Assembly: GCA_037953625.1 (NCBI GenBank)
Contig: CM075656.1
Location: 74,915,001 to 74,979,000, forward strand
DNA: 64,000 nt
Direction: 5' to 3'
Origin: Crotalaria pallida
Taxonomy: Eukaryota > Streptophyta > Magnoliopsida > Fabales > Fabaceae
The notes below the pieces were generated by a model that saw nothing but the letters and a program-made list of their open reading frames with translations, was not told where the DNA came from and ran no database searches. The position numbers and the translations under genes are program-made. Positions 11,492 to 27,700 of this stretch are shown piece after piece (the first letter of the stretch is position 1; each line of letters begins with the position of its first letter).

Positions 11492-11706
11492 AAAGGAGTT
11501 CACTCAACCAACAAGGTTCAACACAGTTGACAAATAACTAGGTTTTTTAACCATGATATCAAGGGTTCGATCCCTGCCATGGGTATAAAAAAGACTTTGT
11601 TGGTAGAGGCAAAGTCACTTAAGTGATCTCTACACCTCGAAAAAGATTAGTTTTCGACCATCAACTGAAGAATACCCTTGGTACACACCAAAAGGAGTTC
11701 ACTCAA
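11492..11706 (+). mobile_element. SINE-like insertion with exact 16-bp TSD
   Basis: AAAGGAGTTCACTCAA is present at 11492-11507 and again at 11691-11706. The 183-bp insert has a tRNA-like head with box-B-like AAGGGTTCGATCCCTG near 11560 and a 3' region rich in short direct motifs (AAAGTCACTTAAGTGA). It ends in a CACCA/CAAAA-like tail rather than long poly-A. The family differs from the SINEs at 5199 and 38318. Confidence 0.8.
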
Positions 11707-12847
11707 TGAGGTATATGATTTTAGATAATGAATAAATCATTAATCATTTTGTCTAGCCCTATCTTTTCTTAAGTTCAAGATTCTTTTTTATTATGCATAA
11801 TATACAAAGGGTATATATTCTAACATACATTTTTATTAATTAGTAAGAGAAAATATCAATAGAGGAAAACTATTTAAACATTTTAATAAATATTAATGAA
11901 TTAAACATAATTACTTTTATATCTAAAAATAGACATAATTTTTTTCTTATAATAAAAAATGGATATAATAAAGTTGAAACCGCTATTATAAAAAAAAATA
12001 AAGTTGAAACAGGATAATATCATTTTCTAGGCTCTTACTGTCGCACGGAACCGTAGACCGTAGTTACGTTAAACATTGCTTTCTCTCGTGTTATACCAAT
12101 CTCGATCTGCTAGCTTATGCATTTCCATTTTTAATTTTTGGCCAAGGCCAAGGTCTGTTGATGCGAATCGATAATGCACAAATTAAAAGTTCCCCTTCAT
12201 CGTGGCCAACAAATAGCATCAAAGATTCAAAATGCTGATTTGGGATTTGCATGTTTTTATTTCCCTTTATGAAATTAAACCGTCGATAACCGAAAACTAA
12301 TCCCCATCCAAAACGTAAAAATCACCGAAATGAACTTGCCTCAACTAATTAATAAAGCATTTTAAGAAATCAGCTATCTATCAACTATCTTATTGGTTGT
12401 GTGCATGTGATTTCTATTATTCTATGTATGCACAAATTCTGATTCAAATTTTAGTTTGTCTTTACTTTTAGAAAACAAGCCTATGTGAGCCAAGAAAGTG
12501 GTCAACACTCAACACAAACTAGTGTATTATTTTCTTTCTTTTGAGAGAATCAGATATCTTTACGTTTGATCAATTGAATTATTGTATGAAGATTGTTTGA
12601 TCTTCCTATAAGAACTTTTTTTTTTTATTTAAACTTCTGTTGTCCAATTGAATCAATGTTTCTTAATCACTTTATCCCACCTTTTCTGAGTTGAATTATT
12701 TTATTTCAAGTACTAAAGATTTAAAGAAAACAACCGGGTCACCCACAATACAGAAGCACTTGAAAACTTGATTTTTAATAAACTCTTGAGTTAATTTTCA
12801 TATGTCATTTTTTTAAACTAGTATGAATTCAAACAAATTTTAATATA

Positions 12848-12882
<35 letters not shown>

Positions 12883-13166
12883 TACTGAAATATGTTACTT
12901 ACTCCCTTCATTTCAATTTTTTTGGTTTTTTAGGTTTGGACACACATATTAAGAAAGTATTGATTATTCTAAGTTTTATATGTGTTTTGTCTAAAATATC
13001 TCTATTTTGAAGATATCTAAAAATATTTCAACTGAATCTCATAAAAAATGGAGCTGAGGAAAAAACGGGGGCGAAGAACTAGGACTGTTAGCTAAAATTA
13101 TTATATATATCCAATTGTTTTACATATCTAATTCCCAGAAATAAAATTTTATCCGACAAAACTACT
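11707..13166. other. Intergenic region without a supported gene
   Basis: AT-rich with a broken (TA)n microsatellite at 12842-12883. No coding region recognised. Confidence 0.5.
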
Positions 13167-13455
13167 AAATTGGTCATTTAAGTTATTTTTTAGTTGTGAT
13201 TTTCTTAACTTTTTTTTGTTTTAAACAAGTCTTGAAGTTGTTGCCGTTTAACAAATCATTCATTTCCGTTAAATTTTTCCATTAAGTGACATGTACTCAA
13301 CTAATGATGTCACATATTTTTAATGGAAAAAAATAATGAAATGACTGATTTGTTACACGGCAACAACATCAAAACTTATTTTAAACGAAAAAAAAAAGTT
13401 AATGGACAAAATCGCAACGAAAAAATAAAGTAACTTACAGGACCAATATAGTGCA
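13167..13455. mobile_element. Fold-back MITE
   Basis: Left arm ACTAAATTGGTCATTTAAG is mirrored by CTTACAGGACCAATATAGT at the right. Further pairing occurs at TTGTTGCCGTTTAACAAATCA and TGATTTGTTACACGGCAACAA. Arms of roughly 110 bp enclose a short AT-rich centre. Confidence 0.65.
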
Positions 13456-13742
13456 TGTTTGGTTCCGGATAAGTTAGTCCAAAATCAATTTTGAAATATT
13501 AACGCTACTAACAATTGTTTCTGCTTCAACGTACTAATTTTCAAACTCTTTCCCAAACACGCCAAGAGTGGTTTTGCCATTTTATGCCGCGTAACAATCA
13601 CCCCCTAATCTTGAACTCTTGAAATACGATCTTGCCTTCACCCGATACCCTACCGTAAGTGCATGAACATGCCTTACCTTTTCTTAACTCGAAATGTGGG
13701 CTGACCAGGATACATCGTATTGGGTTCTAGTTTTTTTTTACC

Positions 13743-15119
13743 CTCTCAGATAATTACTTGATACTTTATTTACGTAAAAATTCCATAATAACTTTACTAA
13801 TTTTCAATAATTCCAAAATATCTCCCTCTTATTTTATTTTTACCCCTTCTTAAAAAAAAATAAAAATTATTAAACAATCCACGCTTAACCCTTAGCGAGG
13901 GTTATAAAATATATAGTTTAACAAGCACACCACGCTGAGGGCACAACGAGGATTGTAAAATTTAATTTTTACAAAACTCGCTGAGCGAGTGTTATAAAAT
14001 CAAAATTTTATAACTCTCGCTTTTATAACACTCGTTGAGAGTTCAGCGAGAGTTATAAAATTTAATTTTTACCAGCTATCTCACGTTTACACTGCTGTTT
14101 TGAAGCCTAACAATAAGTTGCAAATTTTGATTGATTGATGGGGAAGACAAGAAAAAGACAAATTTCCTATCTTCTGAGAATTTTGAGCCTGCTTTTATCC
14201 CTTCCAAGACTATCCCTAATCCTGATGATAAGAAACCTAAGGACTGGGATGATAGATCAAAAATTTCGGATCCAACTGCAACAAAACCAGAAGATTGGGA
14301 TGAGGATGCACCCATAGAAATTCTTGATGAAGAAGCTGAGAAACCTGAAGGATGATTAGATGATGAACCTGAGGAGATAGATGATCCAGAGGCAACAAAA
14401 CTAGAAGATTGGGATGATGAGGATGATGGCGAATGGGAAGCCCCTAAAATCGATAACCCATGATGACTAAGAATTTATAAAACTCGTTGATTCCCAAGCG
14501 AGTGTTATAAAATCAAAATTTTATAACTCTCGCTAGGGGGTCAACGAATGTTACAAAATAAAAAATTATAACCCTCGCTGACTTGCTGGGTTAGCGAGGA
14601 TTATAAAGATTAAATTTTATAACCCTCATTGAACCCTCAGCGAGTGTTATAAAATTTTATTTTTATAGCGAAATTTTTATAACCCTCGCTAGGCTCAACG
14701 AGGGTTTAAAATAAAAAATTGGGGAGCAGCGAGGGTTCGCTGAACCCTCAGGGAGTGTTATAAAATTAAATTTTATAACCCTCGAACCTTCAGCTAGTGT
14801 TATAAAATTTTATTTTTATAACTCTCGTTGGGGTCAGCGAGTATTATAAAATAAAAATTTATAATCCTTATTGGGGTCAACGAAGTTATAAAGATAATAT
14901 TTTATAACACTCGCGAGTGTTATAAAAATTTAATTTTTAGAAAATTATAACTTCAGTGAAGGTTATAAAATTTAATTTTTATAATCCTCGCTGGGGAGTT
15001 CGCGTTATAAAAATTAAATTTTATAACCCTCGGCGAGAGAGGCATTTTGGATAGTTTAGCTTATTTTTAGTAAAATTGATAGTGTTTTTTTAAAATAAAG
15101 GAAATTATGAATGCTCTCC
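13743..15119. mobile_element. Inverted-repeat-bounded element with a dyad array and a captured calnexin fragment
   Basis: The outer ends are diverged inverted repeats of about 85 bp (ACTTTATTT, ACTTTACTAATTTT and CCAAAATATCTCCCTCT on the left, mirrored on the right up to about 15119). The interior is a dense array of short dyads built on TTATAAC-CCTCGCTG and CAGCGAG-GGTTATAAA, each arm followed by AAATTTAATTTTT. I count roughly sixteen such units on the two sides of the calnexin fragment. No transposase frame exists. A Pack-type non-autonomous DNA transposon (Mutator- or CACTA-like) is my best reading, but no clean TSD was found. Confidence 0.6.
14079..14463 (+). pseudogene. Captured calnexin fragment (lumenal lectin end and P-domain), disrupted
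   Basis: The translation matches the plant calnexin region leading from the lectin domain into the proline-rich P-domain arm: SHVYTAVLKP, then [51 protein letters not shown] and [12 protein letters not shown]. Calnexin is a membrane-bound ER chaperone that binds monoglucosylated glycoproteins. Only about 125 of some 540 residues are here. Two lesions are visible: an extra TGAT near 14135 shifts the frame, and a TGA at 14353-14355 replaces the Trp of the EKPEGW motif. It is embedded without introns in the dyad array, so it is transposon cargo and not a gene. Confidence 0.85.
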
Positions 15120-15664
15120 TATTCCGACTTCCTCAAAACCTCTGGCAGCACAGTCGAGACAGCGATGGGTTCTCTGCCCCTGCGGTCCCTTGTAGGCTTG
15201 TACCCAAAACAATGACCCTTCATATATGATTGCAACTTCCATGGCTGTTACGCGGTTTATCCAACGCCAACTTTTTTCCACGTTTTTAACTCGCTTTTAG
15301 TAATAGTTAATTTGGTTTTTAAAAGTTATACTATTGATGACTATCAATTTAGTTCAAAAAAATTTTGAAACCAATTTAGAAATTTATTTTATGACCATAT
15401 GAATTTTTCGAAAACCAAAATTTACACTACTTAATGTCATGTTAATTTTTAAAAAATTGATAAAAAATTTTCAAAAACTAAATTGATAATCATTGTATCT
15501 TTCGATACTCAAAATACCCTTGAGTGTTTAATTTATTACAGTATTATTTTTTTAAACTTCACAAATACAACACATATATGTGAGTACTTTAAAGTACTCA
15601 CATATATTTGTGCCATGAATAGGACAAACTTGATTGGGTTAATATGGTTCGAGCCTTGAATATA
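15120..15664. other. Intergenic sequence with a weak inverted repeat
   Basis: ATCAATTTAGTT near 15350 and AACTAAATTGAT near 15478 pair within a partly palindromic stretch (15290-15510), possibly an old fold-back element. No gene seen. Confidence 0.4.
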
Positions 15665-15945
15665 CTCCTTCAGTCCTTCGGTCCCTATTTATAAGGCATT
15701 TTTGAAAGATTTCACATCCATTAAGAAAGTAGATTAATTTAGTTAATTGTATTGGAAACGTGAACTTTTGATATCTATTTTCAAAATTACCCCTATTATT
15801 ATTATTGAGAATCTAAAAAGAATTAAATAAATAAGGGTGTTTGTGGAAAAAAGTAATTAATGATCATTGAAAATTGGTATAGCGTCTTATAAATAAGGAC
15901 AAAATAAAAGTGTCAAAAATGTCTTATATTTAGGAACGGATGGAA
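15665..15945. mobile_element. Degenerate Stowaway/mariner-like MITE (CTCCCTCC family)
   Basis: Ends resemble CTCCNTC...GGTCCCTATTTATAAGG and the complementary CTTATATTTAGGAACGGATGGA. The interior shares ACCCCTATTATTATTATTG with the better copies at 38606 and 53079. The TA duplication is blurred. Confidence 0.6.
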
Positions 15946-16131
15946 TATTGTTTTAGGGACTCGGATTAAACAAATTTATTGGTGAGTGAATTGATTCAGT
16001 TTGAGTAAGTTGGTTCAAAAGAGGAATTTATAGTGTTACCAAAAGACTAGAGTATGGACTTTACCACTTGAATGTTTGTACATAATGTCAAAACACAGCA
16101 TCGTTAATGATAACACGTCTCCTAAAAACTA

Positions 16132-16427
16132 CTCCCTCCGTCCTTAATATAGGGCACCATTTTGATAAAATTGGTGTTCCTTTTTATAAGTCGTTTTAGA
16201 ATATCTAGGTAGTATTAAAGAGTTTATTCCAAATATATCCCTCATAATTGCATAGGGGTGATAGAGTAATAATTACAATAGAGAGAGAAATGAATAGAGT
16301 TGTAAAGTTTTAAATAGGGATAACCTTGGAATGACAACATATTTTTTGATAAATTTGAGAGTAATAATTACTTTTCTTAATCTGCGTGAATTAGGTAAAA
16401 GTGACTTATATTAAGGGACAGATGGAG
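16132..16427. mobile_element. Stowaway/mariner-like MITE with TA duplication
   Basis: Begins CTCCCTCCGTCCTTAATATAGGG and ends with the near complement CTTATATTAAGGGACAGATGGAG. TA flanks it at 16130-16131 and 16428-16429. These ends and TSD fit Tc1/mariner-type MITEs of plants. Confidence 0.75.
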
Positions 16428-16436
16428 TAATTTCTT

Positions 16437-16704
16437 CAGCAGTGCTATATGGTGCGAATAAAGCTCAACGACAATGCACGAACATCACTTGGTCCAATAA
16501 GAAAACAATTCCTGCAAAAATAACGGAGTTGAAAAGTCAAACAAAATCTGAAGTGCACTATTCGTGCATAGTGACGACAAAAATTTACTTCAGATTTTGT
16601 TTGACTTTTCAACTCCGTTATTTTTGCAGGAATTGTTTTCTTATTGGACCAAGTGATGTTCGTGCATTGTCGTTGAGCTTTATTCGCACCATATAGCACT
16701 GCTG
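16437..16704. repeat. Perfect 118-bp inverted repeat with 32-bp loop
   Basis: Bases 16437-16554 are the exact reverse complement of 16587-16704; translating either strand gives the same peptide across the arms. The loop contains a small secondary dyad, CACTAT-TCGTGC-ATAGTG. Flanks show no clear TSD. A transcript would fold into one long perfect duplex, a possible inverted-repeat small-RNA source. It could instead be a very young fold-back transposon. Confidence 0.9.
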
Positions 16705-18039
16705 CCTTTGAAAAACTCATATTCCCGTCATTTTGCGTTCTCTTTCATTTTAATTAATGTAGACGACTTTAAAAAATCAATAAATGTTATAAATTTCGAA
16801 ATAAATATAAGGTAACTTTCGGATTGTATCTTCAAATTATATTAATGATCAGATATTATATTTTGAAAATATCAAAATTAAGAATATAATTAAAAAATTA
16901 ATTAATATTTTTTCAAAATTTGAATTTATTGAAAAGTGCCAAAACGAAAAATAACATGATAAAGAATGAAGTAAAATTTATATAAATAAATAAAGTATCA
17001 TATTCTAAGTATTTAAATAGTATCTTTTTTTTTAATATTTAAATAGTATCTGAAATCACTGATTAGTTCATTATTTGGGGGGCAATTCAAATCAAAGTTC
17101 CTGTACGTGTCCTTGTCTTGAATTCCGCCATGCTTTGATGGTTAAAGCATGGATAATGAATAGAGGGTAATTCGATGTATTTTGCCATATTCTTGTTAGG
17201 GTTAGTGTAATTCGGAAATAAAATGATTGAATCAATTGAAAATAATTAAAGAGAAGCAAGATAAATTAAGCAACATAAATATATAATATTTTCGTGGAAA
17301 ACTCTCCAATATAAAGAAAAAAACTGTGGGTGATTACGAGTAAAATAATTCTATTATGAAATAGAAGAGTGAAACAAATTCTCTTAGTTTATAATAATGA
17401 GTATAAAAGAAGAAAATTTCTTTCTCACAAAAATACTCTCAAATGAAAATTGATAAGTTAAAAGGAAATTCTCTCACACTAACTCGCACAAAAGAACGAA
17501 GAGTACAACAACTTAAGCATTTGTGCTTGTATTAATGAACCTGTGATGCACAAGATGTGATACCGAGATGCATGCTCAAAGTGACGTTGTGATGCAATGC
17601 ATGCCCATTTCCTTTTATAAGCAAAATAATTCATTGTGCATGAAAGCTTTAGTTGAGAGGTGGTTGACCACCTTACTACCTACCCGACAATGGCAATGTG
17701 AAAGCTTGAGTTGGGAGGTCATTGAATTTGAGCCATCTACCTACCCAACAATCTTTATTCTAGCACAAATTCAACAAGTTGCTCATCATCGAATAAAGTT
17801 GCAAAGGGCGTTTAAGCTTGATAAAGATCAACTAAGTCCAAACAATTTTTGTGCTTGGTATCATGAAGATTTTCAAACAATCACTTCATTCATAACCACT
17901 AACAATTTTGAAGAAACAACACAAAAAACAACTTCAATATCTCTAATCAGTTCAACACAGTTATTTATCTTTTATGCAACTGGGGATGCATACGCAATTA
18001 AATTACACCATCAGTGTATCTAACTGACCTTTTAATCAA
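16705..18039. other. AT-rich region without a supported gene
   Basis: A 151-codon frame at 17568-18023 (plus strand) has no membrane segments, repeats or family motif that I recognise, and lacks nearby promoter or splice support. I list it as unassigned sequence and do not call it a gene. Confidence 0.4.
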
Positions 18040-18419
18040 TCTTCTAGATTTATCTCGAGTAATTAATAGAATAATCATATCCTTGCGGCTAAATTGGAGA
18101 ATCAGTATTATCACCACAATCATGATCATCATCGTAACCATCAAAGCTTTCGCTAATATGGCCGAGGCACATGTCATAATTTGGTGACATCATTATCAAA
18201 CATAAAAGAAGAAACATATATTGAACCTATTATAACAAAGTCTTGCAAGACATATAAGCTAGTAAGCTACCAACTCGGTTAGCTAATAATTTTTTTTTTA
18301 AATGCTCCTTCTAATAACTTAAGAACTCCAGATTTAACTAAATATATACTTGCACTTGAAAAATTTAAGAATGCCAAGAGAAATTAGATTCCGCTTGAAG
18401 TCAAGAATAAAGAAAACAC

Positions 18420-18990
18420 TAGTCAAAGTCCTAATAGCACCATCATAAGCCTGATTCGAATAGTACCTATCCCTGAAATCTTGCATTGGATACCATTGTC
18501 CTTCAAGACAGAACCATTATCAACATATTCAAAAGTGGTAAATAAATCAATATGTGAACACATATGAAAAGTACAACCAAAATCTAGAAGCCATATCAGA
18601 GGAGGCAGCAAATAGTGAAACACTGCCATCGAAATCCAGATCAACCTCAATATTAGCAACTTTAGTGGGTTGTTTACCTTTGTATTATTTTTCTGGCTTT
18701 TTCTTCAAGATATAGCAATCATAAATTTCCCTCTTGAGTTTTGCAATAGCAACAAATTTTGTTGGATTTGCGTCCATTGAATCTGGATCTGCATTCTTTG
18801 TTACTATTACTCAAATATTTTTAGCTCCACCAACACAGAGACCCTCACCCTTGTCCGCGGAATGAGCTTCTTGATCGAATTTTTTTTTTGACATTAAATT
18901 AGACTTAACATTTTCAAAGGATGAGTTTTTGAGAGGGGGGAAATTAAAGCGATACCATAGTTTGAACTCAAGTAGTGACGCTTAATATTT
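18420..18990 (-). pseudogene. Ty1/Copia polyprotein remnant (gag end and protease)
   Basis: On the minus strand the frame at 18659-18423 contains WLLDFGCTFHMCSH and FTTFEYVDNGSVL, typical of the Copia aspartic protease that follows the gag zinc knuckle. The catalytic DSG is changed to DFG, and the downstream part (motif GTIRIR) runs off frame at about 18440. Upstream bits in another frame (LKREIYDCYILKKK near 18730) look like a broken gag segment. No integrase, RT or LTR was found, so the copy is fragmentary. Confidence 0.75.
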
Positions 18991-19310
18991 ATCATTTTTA
19001 GCAACTAAGTTGATTCTTAGATACACAAAATTATAATTATTCTAGTCCAGATTGTCTTTTTTATGAAGCATTGTCTCTATTTCCTTCTCTCTTCCATTTT
19101 ACTACACTTTATGATGGATGCATGTTTACCTTAGCTTCTGGACATATTGATTAACATAAACAGTTGGTGAAAGAGAAAGATAATGTTTGATGCATGTTGT
19201 TGGTATATAGCAGAAACAGAGTATGATTAGTTTTATAAAAATAAGATGAAATTATTTATGTATTTATTAAATGGTGAGAATTAGACAAATATAAACTATT
19301 ACTACTACTG
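18991..19310. other. Intergenic sequence, no gene seen
   Basis: No feature assigned. Confidence 0.5.
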
Positions 19311-19311
19311 C

Positions 19312-19440
19312 TGCTTTTTTTTTTATAAGACAAAATTTTTATTAAAACACTAGAAGTATAAGGAATACTCCCAAGAAAAGAATTACAAATCGAAACAGCA
19401 GCAACAAAGCAAATAAAAACTAAAAGAGCAAAACAGCCAC
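19312..19440 (-). mobile_element. Probable LINE 3'-end fragment
   Basis: Read on the minus strand, it resembles plant L1 3' ends (TTTTAATAAAAATTTTGTC then poly-A at 19324-19312). The call rests on composition and the poly-A tail only. Confidence 0.35.
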
Positions 19441-19448
19441 CTCCCCCC

Positions 19449-19449
<1 letters not shown>

Positions 19450-19481
<32 letters not shown>

Positions 19482-19482
19482 T
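19450..19482. repeat. (TAA)n microsatellite
   Basis: About eleven uninterrupted trinucleotide units. Confidence 0.95.
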
Positions 19483-19496
19483 AGTTAAAAAAATAA

Positions 19497-19857
19497 GAGT
19501 GAAGACCCACTTTATCCCTGTCGATTTTGCACAATACCAATTTGATCTCTGACAATTCATAATACCACATTTAGTCCCTAAAAAAAATTTCATACCAATT
19601 TTGTCCCTAACCTTTTTTCCATACCAATTTCGTCCCTCAAGGTTTTCTTCCATATCAACTTGGTCCCTCAATTTTAAGGACCAAATTGGTAGGTACATCT
19701 GAAAATCTTGAGGGATTAAATTAATATGAAAAAAAGTTGAGGGACCAAATTGGCATGGAAAATTTTTTTTAGGGACTAAATGTGGTATTATGAATTGTCA
19801 AGGACTAAATTGTTACTGATGTGCAAAATCGACATGGACCAAAGTGGGCATTCACTC
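19497..19857. mobile_element. Fold-back MITE, 361 bp, 9-bp TSD
   Basis: Arms of about 175 bp pair over their full length. The start GAGTGAAGACCCACTTT mirrors the end AAAGTGGGCATTCACTC, with further pairing at TTTTGCACAATACC, GACAATTCATAATACCACA and TTAGTCCCT. AAAAAATAA at 19488-19496 and 19858-19866 is a 9-bp TSD, though low in complexity. The length and 9-bp TSD suit a Mutator-like non-autonomous element. Confidence 0.75.
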
Positions 19858-19866
19858 AAAAAATAA

Positions 19867-20409
19867 TTATTATAATAAATGCCAAATATAAAATGATGTG
19901 TATAATGGTTATATCTAGCTTTATTCAAGAGAAGTGTATGTATTAAGTTATTTTCAATCATTGTCTATCATGATGATAAGAATGATGATAGAATAAAGAA
20001 ACGAAAAAAAAAATGTTATAGCAGCAATTGAATTATGAAAAGTAGATGCTAAAAGCTCCATTTTATGTTGAAGTTTTTCATGGGAGGCCGACGTCTTGGC
20101 ATTGTAACATGGACATCCTAATAGGATACAAGATTATTATAGAGATAAGGTTCTTCTGGGAAGGGTTTACATGTAAATTGTAAAGTTAGCTTGGTCTAAA
20201 GTTTCACGTCTTCATGATTCTTATGATCCATCATTTTTTGTTTAAAGTTTGTTCTAAAGTTTCACACGATTAATTCTTTCTTTAATAAATTAGGAAACAT
20301 CATTTTTATTTCGCTTCACAATAGGTATCTGCTTTTCCTGAATATGTCAGGATCAAGCCTTTTAGTACCCGTTCATTCCCGGCTCATTTGCCAATGCGAT
20401 GCAATGATA
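19867..20409. other. Intergenic sequence, no gene seen
   Basis: No feature assigned. Confidence 0.5.
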
Positions 20410-20896
20410 TAAAATTGGTTTAACTATGTATTTAGTCTTTAAATTTTAAGGTTATTTTGTTTTTTTTAAGTCTTGATATCTGAAGTTACTTTTGGATTCA
20501 CACGTAGAAGGTTAGACACGTGATACCACATGTTGTCGCGTGGGAGAAATCGAATCGACCTTTCTCTCCACTCCTTTTCTTTTTCTTTTTCTTTTTCTTT
20601 TTTTCAAACTAAAAATATAAAATTATTTTCTTTTTATTTTTTAATTAAAAAAATATTTGTTCATGTGATATCACGTGATTAACCACCTGCATAACTGCAT
20701 TTGTGTTTGACTAAGATTCCGATATGACGTGTTAACAAAATTTGATCAATATTTATAGGAGGAATATATGACAAACTCAAAAGTAATTTCGGGAAGTCAG
20801 ACATTTCAAAATTATAAATAAAAAATAAAAAAAATTAAAAAAACCTTTAACAAAACGATTATAAAATTCAAGAACTTAGACACATAATTAATGCAT
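20410..20896. mobile_element. Fold-back element, same family as 57210-57713
   Basis: Shares with the 57-kb copy the motifs CCGATNTNAC, ATATGACAAACTCA and AAGTCAGACATT. Ends are diverged inverted repeats (TTAACTATGTATTTAG and CTTAGACACATAATTAA). An 8-of-9 duplication GCAATGATA / GCAATCATA flanks it at 20401-20409 and 20897-20905. It includes a C(T)n-rich stretch at 20570-20605. Confidence 0.65.
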
Positions 20897-20905
20897 GCAA
20901 TCATA

Positions 20906-21333
20906 CAAAATTTGTATTTAGTGTCGCGCTACGTTCATAGCATATCCAACGAGATTTTGATCGAATTCATCCTAGGCACTGGCTAATGGCAAGTATCTTT
21001 CAGCTGGTCGCGTTGAACACCCAAAGTTGATTGTGTAATGTTTTGTCCAAGCGTCAAATAATAATGGTCTAAAAGAAACTACAAAATACCCCAAAAAATG
21101 TGGGCATCGATATGCATTTTTTATTCATGGGGATGCTTTCAAAATTCCACTTTTTAGACACGGATCTTATTTTAAACTCAAAATGACTATATAATATCCT
21201 CGGTTTTTAATTTTTCTTCCAAACTCAAAATCTCCCCACTTTCTCTCCCAAACATCCCTACTCTCGCAAACCCCTCTCCCACAAGTGGTATCTTCTTTGT
21301 AGCTTATAAAGAGCGGTGCCACCATCATTCACG

Positions 21334-21398
<65 letters not shown>

Positions 21399-22040
21399 AT
21401 ATACGTGTATTGAAATTTCATTTCAGTTCAAACAAGCATGTTCTTTTCAATACGGGATTGTTGGAAAAATGTTATCAATAATTTTTATTTTATCCAACCT
21501 ACCCATATCGGAAATATGTTTATTTTTTACGAAACTGGGGTGTCAAAAAGCCAATAGTGATGAAAAAAAAGAGGAAAGCAAAGACAAGGTGAAGGGATTT
21601 GAGATTTGAATAGGAAGGTGAGGGGGTTTGATGGGAAAAAATTATACACCAGGAGTATCATAGTCATTTTGACTTTAAAATGGGATTTGGGGTCTAAATA
21701 ATGAAAGTTGGGAACTAAATCTCAATGGCAAAATGCACTGCCTGATTAATTGGAAAAAATGAGCATCTCAGAGTAATAATTCCCCATTAGCTTCTTCACT
21801 GACAATCAAAGTGCAAGGATAACAATTTGAGTTTGCTCATCACTGATGCTCCTAAACAGAAATCGGAAATTTAACAAACAAACACGTAAGCATAAACTAC
21901 TTTGAGAACTGGTTGAATTTTGAAACATGGTATTGGTGCAAATGAAATGAGGCGAGGTCTCTGGTTGAACCATTGGAAGGGCGACTCAGGTACAGTGCGA
22001 GGGTTCTGAGAATTATATAGGCGAGGTCTCTGTTTGGACA
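20906..22040. other. Intergenic sequence downstream of the GTPase gene, no gene seen
   Basis: Apart from the TA microsatellite, no structure was assigned. It holds a CT-rich stretch around 21220-21300. Confidence 0.5.
21341..21400. repeat. (TA)n microsatellite, about 60 bp
   Basis: Long uninterrupted AT dinucleotide run between GTCGATAT and TTGATATACG. Confidence 0.95.
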
Positions 22041-22050
22041 CTTGATAGTC

Positions 22051-22333
22051 TATAGCTGTCAAAACGGGCCGGGCCGAACCCGATCCGGGTGCGAGCCAAA
22101 TGATTCTGGGCCAAATAGCCTGGGTGCAAGTTGTGTTCACTAGCATGCAGTCCAAACCCGCACTTTACCCAGGGTTTTTTGGCCCGGCCCTTGTTTGGGT
22201 TTTTTGGCCCGGCTCTAGACCGGGCTAATAAGCCCGGGTTCAATTTATGACCACATTACTGGAACCCAAACCCGCACTTTCCCCGGGTTTTTTGGCCCGG
22301 CCCGCATCGACCCGACCCATTTTGACAGCTCTA
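22051..22333. mobile_element. Small hAT-type MITE, 283 bp
   Basis: Ends TATAGCTGTCAAAACGGG and CCCATTTTGACAGCTCTA are inverted complements with two mismatches. CTTGATAGTC before and CTTGATACTG after suggest an aged 8-bp TSD. The subterminal parts are rich in GGCCCGGCCC and CCCGGGTT. Different family from the hAT elements at 651 and 57903. Confidence 0.75.
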
Positions 22334-22952
22334 CTTGATACTGTATTCCGGGCATGTATTACCGGAAACCTTCCGGTTAGGAAAAACCGGAAAAGTGTGA
22401 AAATTTATTCCGGCAAGGTAGAACCGGAAAGACTTTTCCAGCTTAAGAGAAAGAAACATTTTGGTCCACCGAAATTTGAAATGGGGGCCAAAAAGTCGAA
22501 CGCGGGGGCCAAAAAGCAATTCTCAACCATATAAGGCAATGAGCTTGTTTCACAACTGGCCTGAACGGCTTAGCACGAACCGGATCGAAGAAAAAATCCA
22601 AATAATCCGGCCATAAAAACCCAATTTTGTTCAGGCTAAATTTTCCCTACCCAAACACTACTTTTTAACATGTACAAGGTTCAAAATTTGGGACCACCAC
22701 AATCCCAGCTGTGCTTCATGCCTTCTTGGTTTCAGCCTGAGGGCACACTATGCATAACCAACCTCCTGAGAAAAGCAAGAATTTAAGCAAACAACAAATG
22801 GACATAATTAATTTCCCCCAACAGATTGAAGATCTACCATTCACATCCAATGAGTAACAAAGTTGTCAAATAATAAGAATAATACAAGCACTAATGACAG
22901 TCATTGACAAAATTAAACTTCTCAGTCAATTGTGTCCACTCTGAGCTTCTCA
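22334..22952. other. 3' flank and probable 3' UTR of the RABE gene
   Basis: Contains CCGGAA-type short repeats at 22350-22440. The part next to 22953 is presumably the 3' UTR of the minus-strand GTPase gene. No clear polyadenylation signal could be chosen. Confidence 0.4.
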
Positions 22953-27488
<4,536 letters not shown>

Positions 27489-27690
27489 CGACAGTAATTC
27501 CAAATCAATCACCACCAACAATAATAATACAAACACCGATGCTACTGCTTCTTCTCTCTCTGTGTGTGATGTGATGTGAGATTGTGAGCGTCCTGCCTCA
27601 GTGGTTGGTTACGATTACAATTTCACATTACAACGGAGATTTGTTAATTATTATTATTATCGCATAACACTATAGGGATATTTTAAATGA

Positions 27691-27700
27691 TTTTATATAC
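27691..27700 (-). promoter_or_regulatory. Candidate TATA box of the RABE gene
   Basis: Minus strand GTATATAAAA about 205 bases upstream of the ATG. The leader would then be about 170 bases and include the CT-rich stretch at 27550-27570. The Helitron terminus at 27957 lies just upstream, so the proximal promoter is at most about 260 bp of non-transposon sequence. Confidence 0.4.

Noticed and set aside
16442..16720. Two overlapping frames on opposite strands encoding the same peptide
   Set aside because: A direct consequence of the perfect inverted repeat, not a gene pair.
17568..18023. 151-aa plus-strand frame
   Set aside because: No recognisable domain, promoter or splice context; the codon pattern gives no support. 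Left as unassigned sequence.
9510..21400. CRISPR-like or regulatory arrays in TA-rich tracts
   Set aside because: Plant nuclear sequence; the tracts are plain dinucleotide microsatellites.
21871..22534. Several overlapping frames on both strands
   Set aside because: They fall in or next to the GC-rich hAT MITE at 22051-22333 and have no family similarity.
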